This document shows, one piece after another, positions 8,801 to 17,696 of a stretch of 61,828 nt of DNA. The notes below the pieces were generated by a model. It had not been told where the DNA came from and ran no database searches. It was given only the letters and a program-made list of their open reading frames with translations. The position numbers and the translations under genes are program-made. The stretch's first letter is position 1; every line of letters starts with the position of its first letter. The stretch is from the NCBI GenBank assembly GCA_023401925.1, contig JAEXDA010000045.1, forward strand, positions 1 to 61,828, in the 5' to 3' direction. This DNA comes from Bacillota bacterium. GTDB lineage: Bacteria > Bacillota > UBA4882 > UBA8346.

Positions 8801-9376
8801 ATGTGGAAAATTTTTTACCGGGCTCTCTTATTATTTTTATCGTTGACCCTTTTAACCGGGGTTGCTTATCCCCTGGTTGTAACCGGACTGGCCCAACTTT
8901 GTTTTCCAAACCGGTCCAATGGTTCACTCATCCGTAATCAGGATAAAATAATCGGTTCGGCTTTGATCGGCCAGGATTTTCAGAGCGCCAAGTACTTTCA
9001 CGGCCGCCCTTCAGCCGCTCATTATGACGCCCTGGCCTCCGGCGGTACCAATCTGGCCCCCACCAATCAGCAACTCGTTCAGACCGTTGCCGGGCGTATC
9101 CTGAGACTTCGCCAGGAAAATGGCCTGTCCGCTAAATTTCCCGTGCCGGGTGATTTGGTAACCGCTTCAGCCAGCGGGCTGGATCCGGATATCTCGCCTG
9201 AAAGCGCTCTGTTGCAAGTTCCCCGGATAGCCAAGGCCAGAAGTCTTCCCGTAGCGGTTATCCGCCGGTTGGTCCGAAGACACACCGAATCCCCTTTGTT
9301 AGGATTATTGGGCGCTTCCCGGGTCAATGTACTGAAAATCAATTTGGCGCTGGATGCTTTAAAAAATGGAGGTTGA
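8801..9376 (+). CDS. kdpC: Potassium-transporting ATPase subunit KdpC
   Basis: KdpC is the single-span chaperone-like subunit that assists ATP binding by KdpB. The 191-residue protein has one N-terminal TM segment (FYRALLLFLSLTLLTGVAYP), then the family blocks IGSALIGQDF, AKYFHGRPSA, NLAPTNQQL and LDPDISPESALLQVPRIA. I place the start at the ATG at 8801, because GGAAGGGAAAG lies 8 nt upstream; an in-frame ATG at 8780 sits before that site and has none of its own. The stop abuts kdpD. Confidence 0.95.
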   Translation: MWKIFYRALLLFLSLTLLTGVAYPLVVTGLAQLCFPNRSNGSLIRNQDKIIGSALIGQDFQSAKYFHGRPSAAHYDALASGGTNLAPTNQQLVQTVAGRILRLRQENGLSAKFPVPGDLVTASASGLDPDISPESALLQVPRIAKARSLPVAVIRRLVRRHTESPLLGLLGASRVNVLKINLALDALKNGG

Positions 9377-12100
9377 TTGGCAATGGTGCCTTTGGAATCC
9401 CGGGCCGATCCCGATGCGTTGTTGGCCAAGGTCCGCCAGTCGGAGCGGGGCAAATTAACCGTTTTTCTCGGTGCTTCGGCCGGAGTCGGCAAGACATACG
9501 CCATGTTGTCTGCGGCGAAAGAGCGCTTGTTGGAAGGCAAGCAAGTGGTGATTGGGTGGGTTGAAACCCACGGACGGGCGGACACCCAAAGTTTGGTTCA
9601 GGGAATCCCGGCCATCCCCCCCTGTTCTATTGTGTATCAGGGCAAAACCTTCCCGGAAATGAATACGAACGAGATTTTGCGCCTTCATCCCCGGATTGTG
9701 CTGGTGGATGAATTGGCCCATACCAATATTCCCGGTTCCCTCCACGCCCGGCGCTATCAGGATGTGGAGGAGTTGCTGGCCTCGGGTATCGATGTTTATA
9801 CCGCCCTCAACATCCAGCATATTGAAAGCCTCAATGATGTGGTGGCCCGGATTACCGGAGTCGTCATGAAAGAAACCGTGCCCGACCGGGTCCTGGAGGG
9901 CTCGGAAATTAAACTGGTCGATATCCCGCCGGAAGCATTACTGCAAAGGCTGGCGGAAGGGAAAGTTTATGTGCCCGCCCAAGTCCAGACCGCCGCCGCT
10001 CATTTTTTCCGGCTGGGTAATCTGACAGCGCTCCGGGAATTGGCGCTGCGCTATACAACCCAGCATATCGATACCGACCTCGAAACTTACATGCGGGCCC
10101 ATGGGATTTCCGGACCCTGGCCCGCCGCGGAGCGGATTATGGTCTGTGTGAGCGAAAGTCCGCTCTCCTCCCAACTGGTGCGGGCGGCCTACCGTCTGGC
10201 GGCCAGTTTGAAATCGCCCTGGATCGCGGCATACATTGAAATACCCCGGCTCGAAGTGGCCAGTGAAAGAGAAAAACTTGCTTTAACCAATAATCTCCGC
10301 TTGGCAGAAGAATTAGGGGCTGAGCTTGTCACGGTGGTCGGCGATGATATCGCCACCGAAATCTTGCATTTGGCCCGGCGGCGCAATGTCACCCATCTGC
10401 TCATCGGTAAACCCGCCCTTTCCAGTGTCCGCCAAATTTTTCGCGGTTCCATCTTCAGCAAAATCTTAAAACAAAGCACCGGTTTGAGTGTTCATATCAT
10501 CTCCGAGCCCTCGAGAAACCCCTCCCTCCGCTTGGCTCCACGCCGGGCTCCGTCAAAAATCCGACCGCTGCCGGCCATCCTTACCCTGACTATGGTGGCC
10601 CTGATTACGGTTCTGGGTAAAGCGGTTGAACCGATTTTCGGGTTGGTCAATATCGGGCTGGGGTTCTTGCTGCCGGTGATGGTGTCGGCCATTTTATGGG
10701 GACGGTATACCGCATTATTGGGGGCCTTTCTGGCTACCCTATGTTTTGATTTCCTTTTCATACCCCCGGTTCTTCATTTCACTGTGGAGGATATCCGGTA
10801 TTTATTTACTTTTATCATGTTTCACGCGGTAGCCTTCGTCACCGGCACATTGGCCGGACGGTTGCGCCATCATGCCCACGAAGCCCGGAAACGGGAAATC
10901 CGGATCTCGGCCCTTTACAGCTTAAGTAAAAACATTGCCGGCACCGAAGGCCTGGAAAAAGTGCTGGCCATGGCGGCGCAACGCATCGCGGAATCCGTCG
11001 ATGCCACAGTAGCCATACTACTCCCGGATGAATCAGGAAATTTGCAAATCAAAGCCTCTTCAAATTCACAGGATAAAATCACTGGGGAATTTCTCAATGA
11101 GAACGAATTGGCGGTCGCCACCTGGGTTTACCACCACGGTCAGATTGCCGGATGGGGCACGGAAACCTTAAATGGAGCCAAAGGCCTTTATATGCCCCTC
11201 GTCTCCGATGAACAGAGCTTTGGTGTCCTTGCAACCCATTTCAACCATAACCAAAAAATCGTTGATCCCGAAAAGCACCACCTGATTGAGGCCTTCGCCA
11301 ATCTGATCGTTTTGGCGATGAAACGGATTACTTTAGCGGAAGCCTCCAAGCAAACCTACCTGCTCCGGGAGTCGGAGCGGCTATGGTTAACCATGTTCAA
11401 CTCTTTGTCCCACGACTTGCGCACTCCTTTGGCTTCGATTATCGGAGCCATTACCGGACTTTTGGAAGAGGGCGAATTATTCGACACGGCCGCCCGCGAT
11501 GAATTGTTACGTACCATTGAACAGGAAGCTTTGCGAATGAACCGCCTGGTGGGCAATCTTTTTGATATGGCCCGGCTGCAAAAGGGCATGCTCCAATTGA
11601 AAAAGGAATGGTGCGATATGGAGGAGATCGTGGGAATCGCGCTTCACGATATCCGCCGTTCCCTGGGCAAACGTCCCGTTCAAATCGATATCGAACCCGC
11701 TCTCCCTTTAATTGAAATCGACATGGGGCTGATCGAACAAGTTGTTGTCAATCTGCTGGATAATGCCATCAAATATTCCCCGGTTGATATGGGGCTTACT
11801 TTAAAAGTCCGGCGTAGCCAGAGCGAACTTCACGTTTCCATGAACGACCGGGGGGAAGGAATCCCTTCAAACGAAATTGAGGCGATCTTTGACCAGTTCT
11901 ACCGGGGCAAAACTTCCCAGACCGTCAAAGGGACCGGCCTGGGTTTGACGATCTGCAAAGAAATAATCCAGCTTCATGGAGGAAGAATTTGGGCCGAAAG
12001 CGAAATCGGTCATGGCACCACCATTACTTTTGCCTTACCCCTCTCCGCCAACGCTCCCAAGGGGATTCCGGAAGGAAATGAGTTGATGAATCATGGGTAA
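9377..12100 (+). CDS. kdpD: Osmosensitive K+ channel histidine kinase KdpD
   Basis: Full-length (907 aa) sensor kinase for the Kdp operon. Domains in order: KdpD N-terminal domain with Walker A GASAGVGKT (about 31-39) and VDELAHTN; a universal-stress-protein-like domain (about 250-375); four closely spaced TM helices (DUF4118, about 395-500); a GAF-like region (about 520-660); HisKA with His679 in SLSHDLRTP; HATPase with NLLDNAIKYS (about 791) and GTGLGL (about 852). The USP part carries S-E-S, then exactly 20 residues, then WIAAY, close to the SXS-X20-FTAXY motif reported for c-di-AMP binding in Staphylococcus aureus KdpD. TTG at 9377 (4 nt after GGAGG) or ATG at 9383 (10 nt) can start it. 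Its last 8 nt overlap kdpE. Confidence 0.96.
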   Translation: MAMVPLESRADPDALLAKVRQSERGKLTVFLGASAGVGKTYAMLSAAKERLLEGKQVVIGWVETHGRADTQSLVQGIPAIPPCSIVYQGKTFPEMNTNEILRLHPRIVLVDELAHTNIPGSLHARRYQDVEELLASGIDVYTALNIQHIESLNDVVARITGVVMKETVPDRVLEGSEIKLVDIPPEALLQRLAEGKVYVPAQVQTAAAHFFRLGNLTALRELALRYTTQHIDTDLETYMRAHGISGPWPAAERIMVCVSESPLSSQLVRAAYRLAASLKSPWIAAYIEIPRLEVASEREKLALTNNLRLAEELGAELVTVVGDDIATEILHLARRRNVTHLLIGKPALSSVRQIFRGSIFSKILKQSTGLSVHIISEPSRNPSLRLAPRRAPSKIRPLPAILTLTMVALITVLGKAVEPIFGLVNIGLGFLLPVMVSAILWGRYTALLGAFLATLCFDFLFIPPVLHFTVEDIRYLFTFIMFHAVAFVTGTLAGRLRHHAHEARKREIRISALYSLSKNIAGTEGLEKVLAMAAQRIAESVDATVAILLPDESGNLQIKASSNSQDKITGEFLNENELAVATWVYHHGQIAGWGTETLNGAKGLYMPLVSDEQSFGVLATHFNHNQKIVDPEKHHLIEAFANLIVLAMKRITLAEASKQTYLLRESERLWLTMFNSLSHDLRTPLASIIGAITGLLEEGELFDTAARDELLRTIEQEALRMNRLVGNLFDMARLQKGMLQLKKEWCDMEEIVGIALHDIRRSLGKRPVQIDIEPALPLIEIDMGLIEQVVVNLLDNAIKYSPVDMGLTLKVRRSQSELHVSMNDRGEGIPSNEIEAIFDQFYRGKTSQTVKGTGLGLTICKEIIQLHGGRIWAESEIGHGTTITFALPLSANAPKGIPEGNELMNHG

Positions 12101-12788
12101 TGACCATTCTGAAGTCCAGGCGCGCATTTTGGTGATCGATGACGAACCGCAAATTCGCCGTTTTTTGAAGGTCGCCTTAACGGCCCACGGGTTTGAAATG
12201 CTCGAAGCTTCATCGGGGCAGGAAGGCTTGAGCGAAGCCGTCATGTCAAAACCGGACCTGATTATTCTTGATATGGGGTTACCGGATATGGACGGGTTGG
12301 AGGTCCTCAAACAATTACGGGAATGGTCCAAGGCGCCGGTGATTATCCTTTCCGTCCGGGAGCAGGAAGACACCAAGATCGCCATGCTGGATGCGGGAGC
12401 CGAAGACTATGTGACCAAACCTTTCGGCATGGGTGAACTTCTGGCCCGGATCCGGGTGGCCTTGCGCCGCTCCTCCAAAGAGGCCGACGAACCTATCCTG
12501 GATTTAAACGACCTGCGGATCGATCGGGCCAAACGTATCGTCACCGTCGGCGGCCATCCCATCAAATTGACTCCGACCGAGTATAACCTCTTAAAAACTT
12601 TGGGTTCAAGTCCGGGGCGGGTATTTACCAATACCCAATTATTAAAGGACATCTGGGGCCCTGCTTATGAACAGGAAACCCATTACCTGCGGGTGTTCAT
12701 CGGACAACTGCGCCGGAAAATCGAACAAAATCCATCCCAGCCGGTTCACCTGATCACCGAACCGGGCGTCGGGTACCGGTTGATGTAG
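12093..12788 (+). CDS. kdpE: Response regulator KdpE
   Basis: OmpR/PhoB-type response regulator, 231 aa. The receiver domain has the acidic pair Asp16-Asp17, phospho-acceptor Asp60 (IILDMGLPD) and Lys in VTKPFG; the C-terminal winged helix ends in the usual THYLRVFIGQLRRKIE and GVGYRL blocks. It overlaps kdpD by 8 nt (ATG inside the end of kdpD), so both are co-translated. Expected to activate kdpFABC when phosphorylated by KdpD. No clear terminator follows. Confidence 0.96.
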   Translation: MGNDHSEVQARILVIDDEPQIRRFLKVALTAHGFEMLEASSGQEGLSEAVMSKPDLIILDMGLPDMDGLEVLKQLREWSKAPVIILSVREQEDTKIAMLDAGAEDYVTKPFGMGELLARIRVALRRSSKEADEPILDLNDLRIDRAKRIVTVGGHPIKLTPTEYNLLKTLGSSPGRVFTNTQLLKDIWGPAYEQETHYLRVFIGQLRRKIEQNPSQPVHLITEPGVGYRLM

Positions 12789-13386
12789 ACCAGGATTCCG
12801 AATTCATTCGATCAGTCTAAAAATGCTTGTCTCTATGACCCTCGTACAATTAAACCACGAAAAACACGAAATTAAATACATTCTCCTTTTTGTAATCCAA
12901 TGAATTCATTCTGTCACGGAAATCATTCTTTCTGTCGTTCAATGAATCGATTCTGTTCGGAATTATTTTTTTGTCTTTCAGATAAGATTTGAAATTCGCT
13001 ATCCCGTTTCCGTTTATAAAGTGGTTAAAGTTCAAAGCTGGCCATCTCAGGTATCTTCCTGTCAAGTCTATCGGTATACCATAAAGGGGATTCATATTTT
13101 TGATCCCCACATTCCCCCATCGGCCGAGATTGACATCCAATCTATTGGGCCATATGTGGGGATGTGGGGCAAAATAAATATATTGAAAAAATCCAAAGGG
13201 ATTTGGATAATCATAATCTGGTCATTAGAAAAACCTACAAAAACCGGTTCGCTTTTGTTTCATTTGTATCCCCAGATACTGATTTCCATTTTTGGATATC
13301 CTATAATAAACCCGTGAAAGCAAAAACAGAGAAAGCGGCATAATCAGAACCAAATTTCAAACTTAAAAAACAGGAGGACCTGTCTG
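12789..13386. other. Intergenic region after kdpE with repeats and a promoter-like site
   Basis: About 600 bp without a supported gene. At 12846-12870 there is a 'ccacgaaaaacacgaa' stretch typical of dispersed intergenic sequence. At 12895-12960 the word ATTCTGT/ATTCTTTCTGT recurs four times, twice after CAATGAAT. A strong inverted repeat lies at 13105-13169. A TATAAT at 13302-13307 with a weak TGATTT 16 bp upstream probably drives the PAS gene. Confidence 0.5.
13105..13169. repeat. Long imperfect inverted repeat
   Basis: CCCCACATTCCCCC (13105-13118) is complementary, apart from a one- or two-base bulge, to TGGGGATGTGGGG (13157-13169). The 38-nt loop contains GGCC near both of its ends. It forms a strong hairpin on either strand. 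There is no T-run, so its role is open. Confidence 0.55.
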
Positions 13387-13803
13387 ATGCTTGAACAATT
13401 AAAAGAATCCTTAGTCAAAGCGATGTTTGAGACCATACCCTTTGAGATTACCGTCATTGACGCCAATGACGAAGTGGTCGGTTGGAACAAACATGACAAC
13501 CGCTTATTTCACAGGCCCATGACTTGCATGGGATTAAATTTCCGCAATTGTCATCCACAGCATAGCCTGGCCAAGGTTGAAGCCATTGTGAACGAAATGA
13601 AAAGTGGAAGACGCGACAAAGCCCAGTTTTGGATTGATTTACCCATACCCATAGGGTCCCAGGGAAAACCCCATAAGATTTTGATCCAATTTTTTGCCCT
13701 CCGGGATGAGCAGGGGAATTATCTTGGATGCATGGAATGCACCCAGGATATTGAAGAAATCAGAGGGTTGGAAGGACAGAAGCGGTTGCTGGACGATAAT
13801 TGA
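13387..13803 (+). CDS. PAS domain protein (DUF438/PAS_10-like)
   Basis: A 138-residue soluble protein made of a single PAS fold. The family hallmark is the block TVIDANDEVVGWNKHDNRLF (about 22-41), followed by GLNFRNCHPQHSLAKVEAIV and a C-terminal beta strand LGCMECTQDIEEIRGLEG. This PAS type is usually the C-terminal part of DUF438 proteins; here it stands alone without an effector domain. The His and Cys residues (NCHPQH) could hold a ligand or haem, but that is speculation. CAGGAGGACC precedes the ATG. It is monocistronic; the next gene is convergent. Confidence 0.8.
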   Translation: MLEQLKESLVKAMFETIPFEITVIDANDEVVGWNKHDNRLFHRPMTCMGLNFRNCHPQHSLAKVEAIVNEMKSGRRDKAQFWIDLPIPIGSQGKPHKILIQFFALRDEQGNYLGCMECTQDIEEIRGLEGQKRLLDDN

Positions 13804-13950
13804 GGCTTTTTTAAGTTCACGCTCCCAAAATCGCCAATACCTGGACCCTTCGGAGGAATGGCTCAAGACCCAAGAGTGACAATCAGCAATGTGAATCATA
13901 GGGGATACGTTGTAATTAGACATGCAAAGTATTCAACTTATATATCAAAC

Positions 13951-13977
13951 AAAAAACCTCCCGTTCACAGGAGGTTT
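13951..13977 (-). terminator. Rho-independent terminator of the lacI-pot-ade-udp operon
   Basis: AAACCTCC (13954-13961) pairs with GGAGGTTT (13970-13977) across an 8-nt loop. On the minus strand the stem is followed by TTTTTT, directly after the uridine phosphorylase stop. Confidence 0.85.
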
Positions 13978-13985
13978 CATCATCA

Positions 13986-14747
13986 TTACTGAACTCCGCC
14001 CTTATCACTCCTGGCCAATTGGAGGACGGCCCCAATGGCGATATCGATGGTCTTGCGCTCCGCTTCCTGATAAAGGCGGTCTTTTTCTTCCAGAGTCAGT
14101 TGGTTCTTTAAGAAGATGTTGGAGTCAGTGCCCACAATGGCGCCGGTGCGAATACCTCTTACCGCCCCTACTGTAAATACCGTAGCGCACTCCATCTCGG
14201 CAACCGCAACTTCGGTATCCTTGAACGCCTCATTTAACTGGGGATTTTGCACATAATAGGCGTCCCGGGTAAAACTGACCCCTACATAAAACGGCTCCGG
14301 ATTTAGGATCTCTTTAGCCGACTGCATCAGGGCCTGTGTCACCTGGATATTGGGCACCGCCGGATAAATACCCGGTAGATAGGCCAGACTGGTGCCGTCG
14401 CCCTTGATCGCCGCATTGACAACGACTACGCTTCCTACGGGGATATTTTCTCTGCGTCCGCCCGCCGAACCGACCCGGACCATGGTATGAACGCCGATCC
14501 GCGCCAGTTCTTCCATGGCAATGGCAGCGGAAGGTCCTCCGATTCCGGTGGAACATACGCTGAGCCGAACCCCATCCTTCATCCCGGTGTAGATTACATA
14601 TTCCCGGTTTTCGGATATTTTCTCAAACGTGTCAAAGCTACGGGCGATCCGCTCCGCCCGGGCCGGATCGCCCGGGATGAACGCGTATTCACCCACATCT
14701 CCTTTTTTACAACGGATATGCTTCTGTAAAGTGATATCGTAAGCCAT
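13986..14747 (-). CDS. udp: Uridine phosphorylase / nucleoside phosphorylase
   Basis: A 252-residue PNP/UDP family 1 phosphorylase, which splits a nucleoside with phosphate into free base and (deoxy)ribose-1-phosphate in the cytoplasm. Visible motifs: phosphate-binding FIPGDPARAERIA near the N-terminus, VRVGSAGG in the middle and the substrate loop VAVAEMECATVF with the conserved Met-Glu. Length fits the family. The ATG at 14747 is chosen because GGAGG lies 7 nt upstream and it immediately follows the adenine deaminase stop; a longer frame up to 14789 would overlap that gene without its own site. Base specificity (uridine or purine) is not certain. Last gene of the operon. Confidence 0.88.
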   Translation of the reverse strand: MAYDITLQKHIRCKKGDVGEYAFIPGDPARAERIARSFDTFEKISENREYVIYTGMKDGVRLSVCSTGIGGPSAAIAMEELARIGVHTMVRVGSAGGRRENIPVGSVVVVNAAIKGDGTSLAYLPGIYPAVPNIQVTQALMQSAKEILNPEPFYVGVSFTRDAYYVQNPQLNEAFKDTEVAVAEMECATVFTVGAVRGIRTGAIVGTDSNIFLKNQLTLEEKDRLYQEAERKTIDIAIGAVLQLARSDKGGVQ

Positions 14748-14748
14748 T

Positions 14749-16461
14749 TTATTCCTCCACAAAAATATCGACAATTTTCTTTTGATCAAAGCGGACTAAG
14801 CCGCGATCGGTGATTTTCAAAAGCGGGCTGACCGGCAGGCCATTGGTGGATAGAGACATCACCGGATTGTAATGCTTATATCCCAGTGTTCTCATAGCCG
14901 CCGTGACCTCGGCCAGTTCCCGGCCAATGGTATTCATATCTTTATCGGAAAGAATACCGGCGATGGGCAATTCCAAACCGGCCAACACTTTCCCGTTCTC
15001 CACGGCAAAATAACCGCCCTGGCTTTCGATGAGCACATTAACCGCCATCACCATATCCGCCGCATTTTTGCCAACTACGATGATGTTATGATGATCATGG
15101 CAATAGGAAGCTGCGACCGCACCTCTTTTGATGGTATCGCCGGTTATCAGGCCCAGGCCGATATTACCGTTCCGGCCATACCGCTCCAGGACAGCTATCA
15201 GGCAATAAGGCGAACCCTCCCAATCCAGATAGCCATCCCGGACACCAATCTCCGCAATCCGCTCATCCGTGGAGGTGGTTCCGTCCTGGACTGAAATGAT
15301 CCGGCACTTGACCATTCCCTCCACTACCTTGGCCTTGATTTGAAGATCCTTTGCCGAAATCGGCTGTCTCATAATGCTATGGTAAAATCGTTTCGGAAAT
15401 TTCTTGACTTTAACCGGCTCCGCACCGGATTTATCAGCGCGATATACCAATGCACCCCGTTTATAAACACTGTTAATGGTAAATAGACTCAAATCATCAA
15501 GTATAATCAAGTCCCCGAGTTTACCCGGAGCAAGGCTACCCCGATCCATCAAGCGCATCCGTCTGGCCGGTGTATATGTGGCACAGTAAATGGCATATTC
15601 AATGGGCATTCCCAGGGATGCCGCTTTTTTTACCAAATGATTGAGATGGCCTTCACTGATCAGCTTATCGGCCATTACGTCATCGGTTACCAAGGCAATG
15701 TCCTCATAAAACTGATTTTCTGCAATACAAGCGATATTCTCCCGGTCCAAAGATTTTTCCTGAATCTCGAGGAACATTCCGGCTCCGATTTTCTCTGCCA
15801 GACTAGCCACGGTCTGCTGCGTATGATCGGAGCCCACTCCGGCCCACAGGACTTTGGCCAGGCCCAATCCGCTCACCCGCGAACAATGGCCCTCAATGGG
15901 CAAGACGCTGTATTTCTTGCGAAAAAAATCCAGCAGCTGGCTTGTCTTTGTGTCCAGGCCATGAATGATATCATAACAGTTCATCACTTCGCCAAGACAA
16001 ATCACCCGTTCATTCTGCATCAGTTCATTAAAATCCGCAATTTCAATCTCGGCTCCCGTGGTTTCAAATTCGGCAGAGGTTGACGGCACTGAACTCGGCG
16101 CTGCATAATAGATATCCACCGCCGCTCCTGTCCCAGCCTTAATCATCTCCTTAATCCCCGCAAGACCAAAGACATTGGCCATCTCGTGGGGTTCGGAGAC
16201 GATTGTAGTCACGCCGTTTTTAATCACCGCCGCCGCAAACGCCTCCGGGGTAGCCATGGAGCTTTCGATATGCATGTGAATATCGATCAGTCCGGGGATG
16301 ATATATCGACCCTCTGCCGCGATGACTTCCTGATAATCAAAATTCAGGGAACTGGCATCACCCACGTAAAAGATCCTTCCCCCGACGATCGCCATATCCG
16401 CCACCATAAACTTTTTCAGATAAGTATTGAAAACTTTACCGCCCTTAATGAGCAGGTCCAT
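14749..16461 (-). CDS. ade: Adenine deaminase
   Basis: Amidohydrolase that converts adenine to hypoxanthine and ammonia. The metal-binding block GLIDIHMHIESSM near residue 60, VSEPHEMANV, and the C-terminal ade-specific region (SYCHDHHNIIVVG; FAVENGKVLAGLELPIAGI) are all present. From the start chosen here (MDLLIKGGKVFNTY) the protein is 570 aa, the usual size. A longer frame reaches 16533, but the extra 24 residues come from a hairpin-rich GC stretch and look untranslated; a TTG at 16470 is a second option. Lies between potD and udp in one direction, suggesting that imported purines or nucleosides are salvaged. Confidence 0.93.
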   Translation of the reverse strand: MDLLIKGGKVFNTYLKKFMVADMAIVGGRIFYVGDASSLNFDYQEVIAAEGRYIIPGLIDIHMHIESSMATPEAFAAAVIKNGVTTIVSEPHEMANVFGLAGIKEMIKAGTGAAVDIYYAAPSSVPSTSAEFETTGAEIEIADFNELMQNERVICLGEVMNCYDIIHGLDTKTSQLLDFFRKKYSVLPIEGHCSRVSGLGLAKVLWAGVGSDHTQQTVASLAEKIGAGMFLEIQEKSLDRENIACIAENQFYEDIALVTDDVMADKLISEGHLNHLVKKAASLGMPIEYAIYCATYTPARRMRLMDRGSLAPGKLGDLIILDDLSLFTINSVYKRGALVYRADKSGAEPVKVKKFPKRFYHSIMRQPISAKDLQIKAKVVEGMVKCRIISVQDGTTSTDERIAEIGVRDGYLDWEGSPYCLIAVLERYGRNGNIGLGLITGDTIKRGAVAASYCHDHHNIIVVGKNAADMVMAVNVLIESQGGYFAVENGKVLAGLELPIAGILSDKDMNTIGRELAEVTAAMRTLGYKHYNPVMSLSTNGLPVSPLLKITDRGLVRFDQKKIVDIFVEE

Positions 16462-16489
16462 CTTCTCCAAAGCTACATCGCCTTTCCCC

Positions 16490-16553
16490 ACGCACGCAAC
16501 ACGTGCGTGCGTTCTTTGTCTACACAGCCCCACCGTCCCGGCATCGGGACGGT
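16490..16553 (-). other. Hairpin-rich leader of ade
   Basis: ACGCACGC (16490-16497) pairs with GCGTGCGT (16505-16512), and ACCGTCCCG (16532-16540) with CGGGACGGT (16545-16553). An outer stem CAGCCCC (16525-16531) can pair with GGGGCTG (16573-16579), competing with the terminator hairpin next to it. This could be an attenuation-like element; it matches no riboswitch I recognise. Confidence 0.5.
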
Positions 16554-16569
16554 AGTCTGCTTTTAAGTT

Positions 16570-16610
16570 AAAGGGGCTGTGGCAAACGTAGATTTTGCGA
16601 CAGCCTCTTT
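16570..16610. terminator. Strong bidirectional-looking hairpin between potD and ade
   Basis: AAAGGGGCTGTGGCAAA pairs with TTTTGCGACAGCCTCTTT around a short loop (stem interrupted by one mismatch). On the minus strand it follows potD and precedes ade, so it could partly terminate the pot mRNA and reduce downstream expression. The same 'GGCTGT.GCAAA' type of hairpin is common between genes in Firmicutes. Confidence 0.65.
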
Positions 16611-16638
16611 ATGAAACCAATGGAATTTGCAAAACGGC

Positions 16639-17685
16639 TTAGTCGGCGATTTCTTCATTCCATTGTTGAATCCACTGAGGCATTACACCGTTGATATAGT
16701 TGAAATCCAGGATTTTCATCTGTTTGAAGACTTTGGCCCCATAAGTCAGTCCTTCCGCTTGCCCTTCGGTCAGAACCACTTTTTTGTTGACCGGCGAATC
16801 CAGTTTATCAAGAGCATTGGCAGTTTGAACCTTCTCGCTCAGCCACCAGTTAATGAACTTATAGGCCAGGTCGACATTTTTGGAACCTTTCACGATATTG
16901 ATGGTGTTGCGGTTGGCGATGGAGCCCTCTTTCGGGTCCACATAAACTGCACTGGGTATGGCCTGCTTAATTTTAGGGAAGGCAAAATCCAAGCCCACGC
17001 CGACCACAACTTCCTTTTGAATGAACATATTGTTCAAGTCCGACGATTTGCTGTAGATCTTGACTACATTGGGCTTTAAGGCAATTAATGCTTTAACAAC
17101 CTTGGCATCATCAGCCTCCAGAGTTGTCCGGGCCTTAATAGCACCTGCCTGGAACATGGCCGGGCCCGAGGTGATGGTAATATCGGGGATCGTAATCTTC
17201 TGTTTCAAATCCGGCCGCCAGAGATCAACCCAGGAACGGATCGGTTTGGTAACTGCTTTGGAATCATAGATGATGCCGGTCCGGTTCATGGTATAAGCCG
17301 GTCCATAACCGCCTTTTACCGGTTGTTTGGCTATATCATAAATATCTTTCAGATTGGGAAGCCTTTTGGAGTCGATCTTCTCAAACAACCCCACTTTGGC
17401 CGCATCCAGCGCAAAGGATTCTGCCAAGGTAATCACATCGACTTGGTTGTTTTTCATCAGTTTCAACTTGTTGACACGTTCGCCGTTGTTTCCTACTTCC
17501 AGAACGATCTTGACATTGTTTTCTTTTTCAAAGGGGGTAAACACATTCTTCCGGAACTGATCCTCATTGTAACCCCAAGTTGATACCACCAGCGTCCGTT
17601 CATTATCGGCCCAACCGGTTCCCAACGCCAGACTTAAAATCAACAAACCAAGCAAACCCCAGGTAATTTTGTTCAATTTCACCAT
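16639..17685 (-). CDS. potD: Polyamine-type ABC transporter substrate-binding protein (PotD-like)
   Basis: A 348-residue extracytoplasmic solute-binding protein with an N-terminal signal (hydrophobic 8-25, cut near TGWA-DN; no lipobox Cys). The mature part has the bacterial SBP family 8/PotD-like layout: LVVSTWGYNEDQF, VDVITLAESFALDAA, GIIYDSK, SWVDLWRPDLKQKI and AYKFINWWLS. It delivers ligand to PotB/PotC. Spermidine/putrescine is the default ligand for this family, but the purine-salvage genes that follow make another nitrogenous ligand possible. Starts 11 nt after the potA stop. Confidence 0.85.
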   Translation of the reverse strand: MVKLNKITWGLLGLLILSLALGTGWADNERTLVVSTWGYNEDQFRKNVFTPFEKENNVKIVLEVGNNGERVNKLKLMKNNQVDVITLAESFALDAAKVGLFEKIDSKRLPNLKDIYDIAKQPVKGGYGPAYTMNRTGIIYDSKAVTKPIRSWVDLWRPDLKQKITIPDITITSGPAMFQAGAIKARTTLEADDAKVVKALIALKPNVVKIYSKSSDLNNMFIQKEVVVGVGLDFAFPKIKQAIPSAVYVDPKEGSIANRNTINIVKGSKNVDLAYKFINWWLSEKVQTANALDKLDSPVNKKVVLTEGQAEGLTYGAKVFKQMKILDFNYINGVMPQWIQQWNEEIAD

Positions 17686-17696
17686 GCAACCCCTCT

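Noticed and set aside
12850..13140. 96-codon minus-strand frame after kdpE
   Set aside because: No ribosome-binding site, odd composition, overlaps repeats and the long inverted repeat; no family resemblance.
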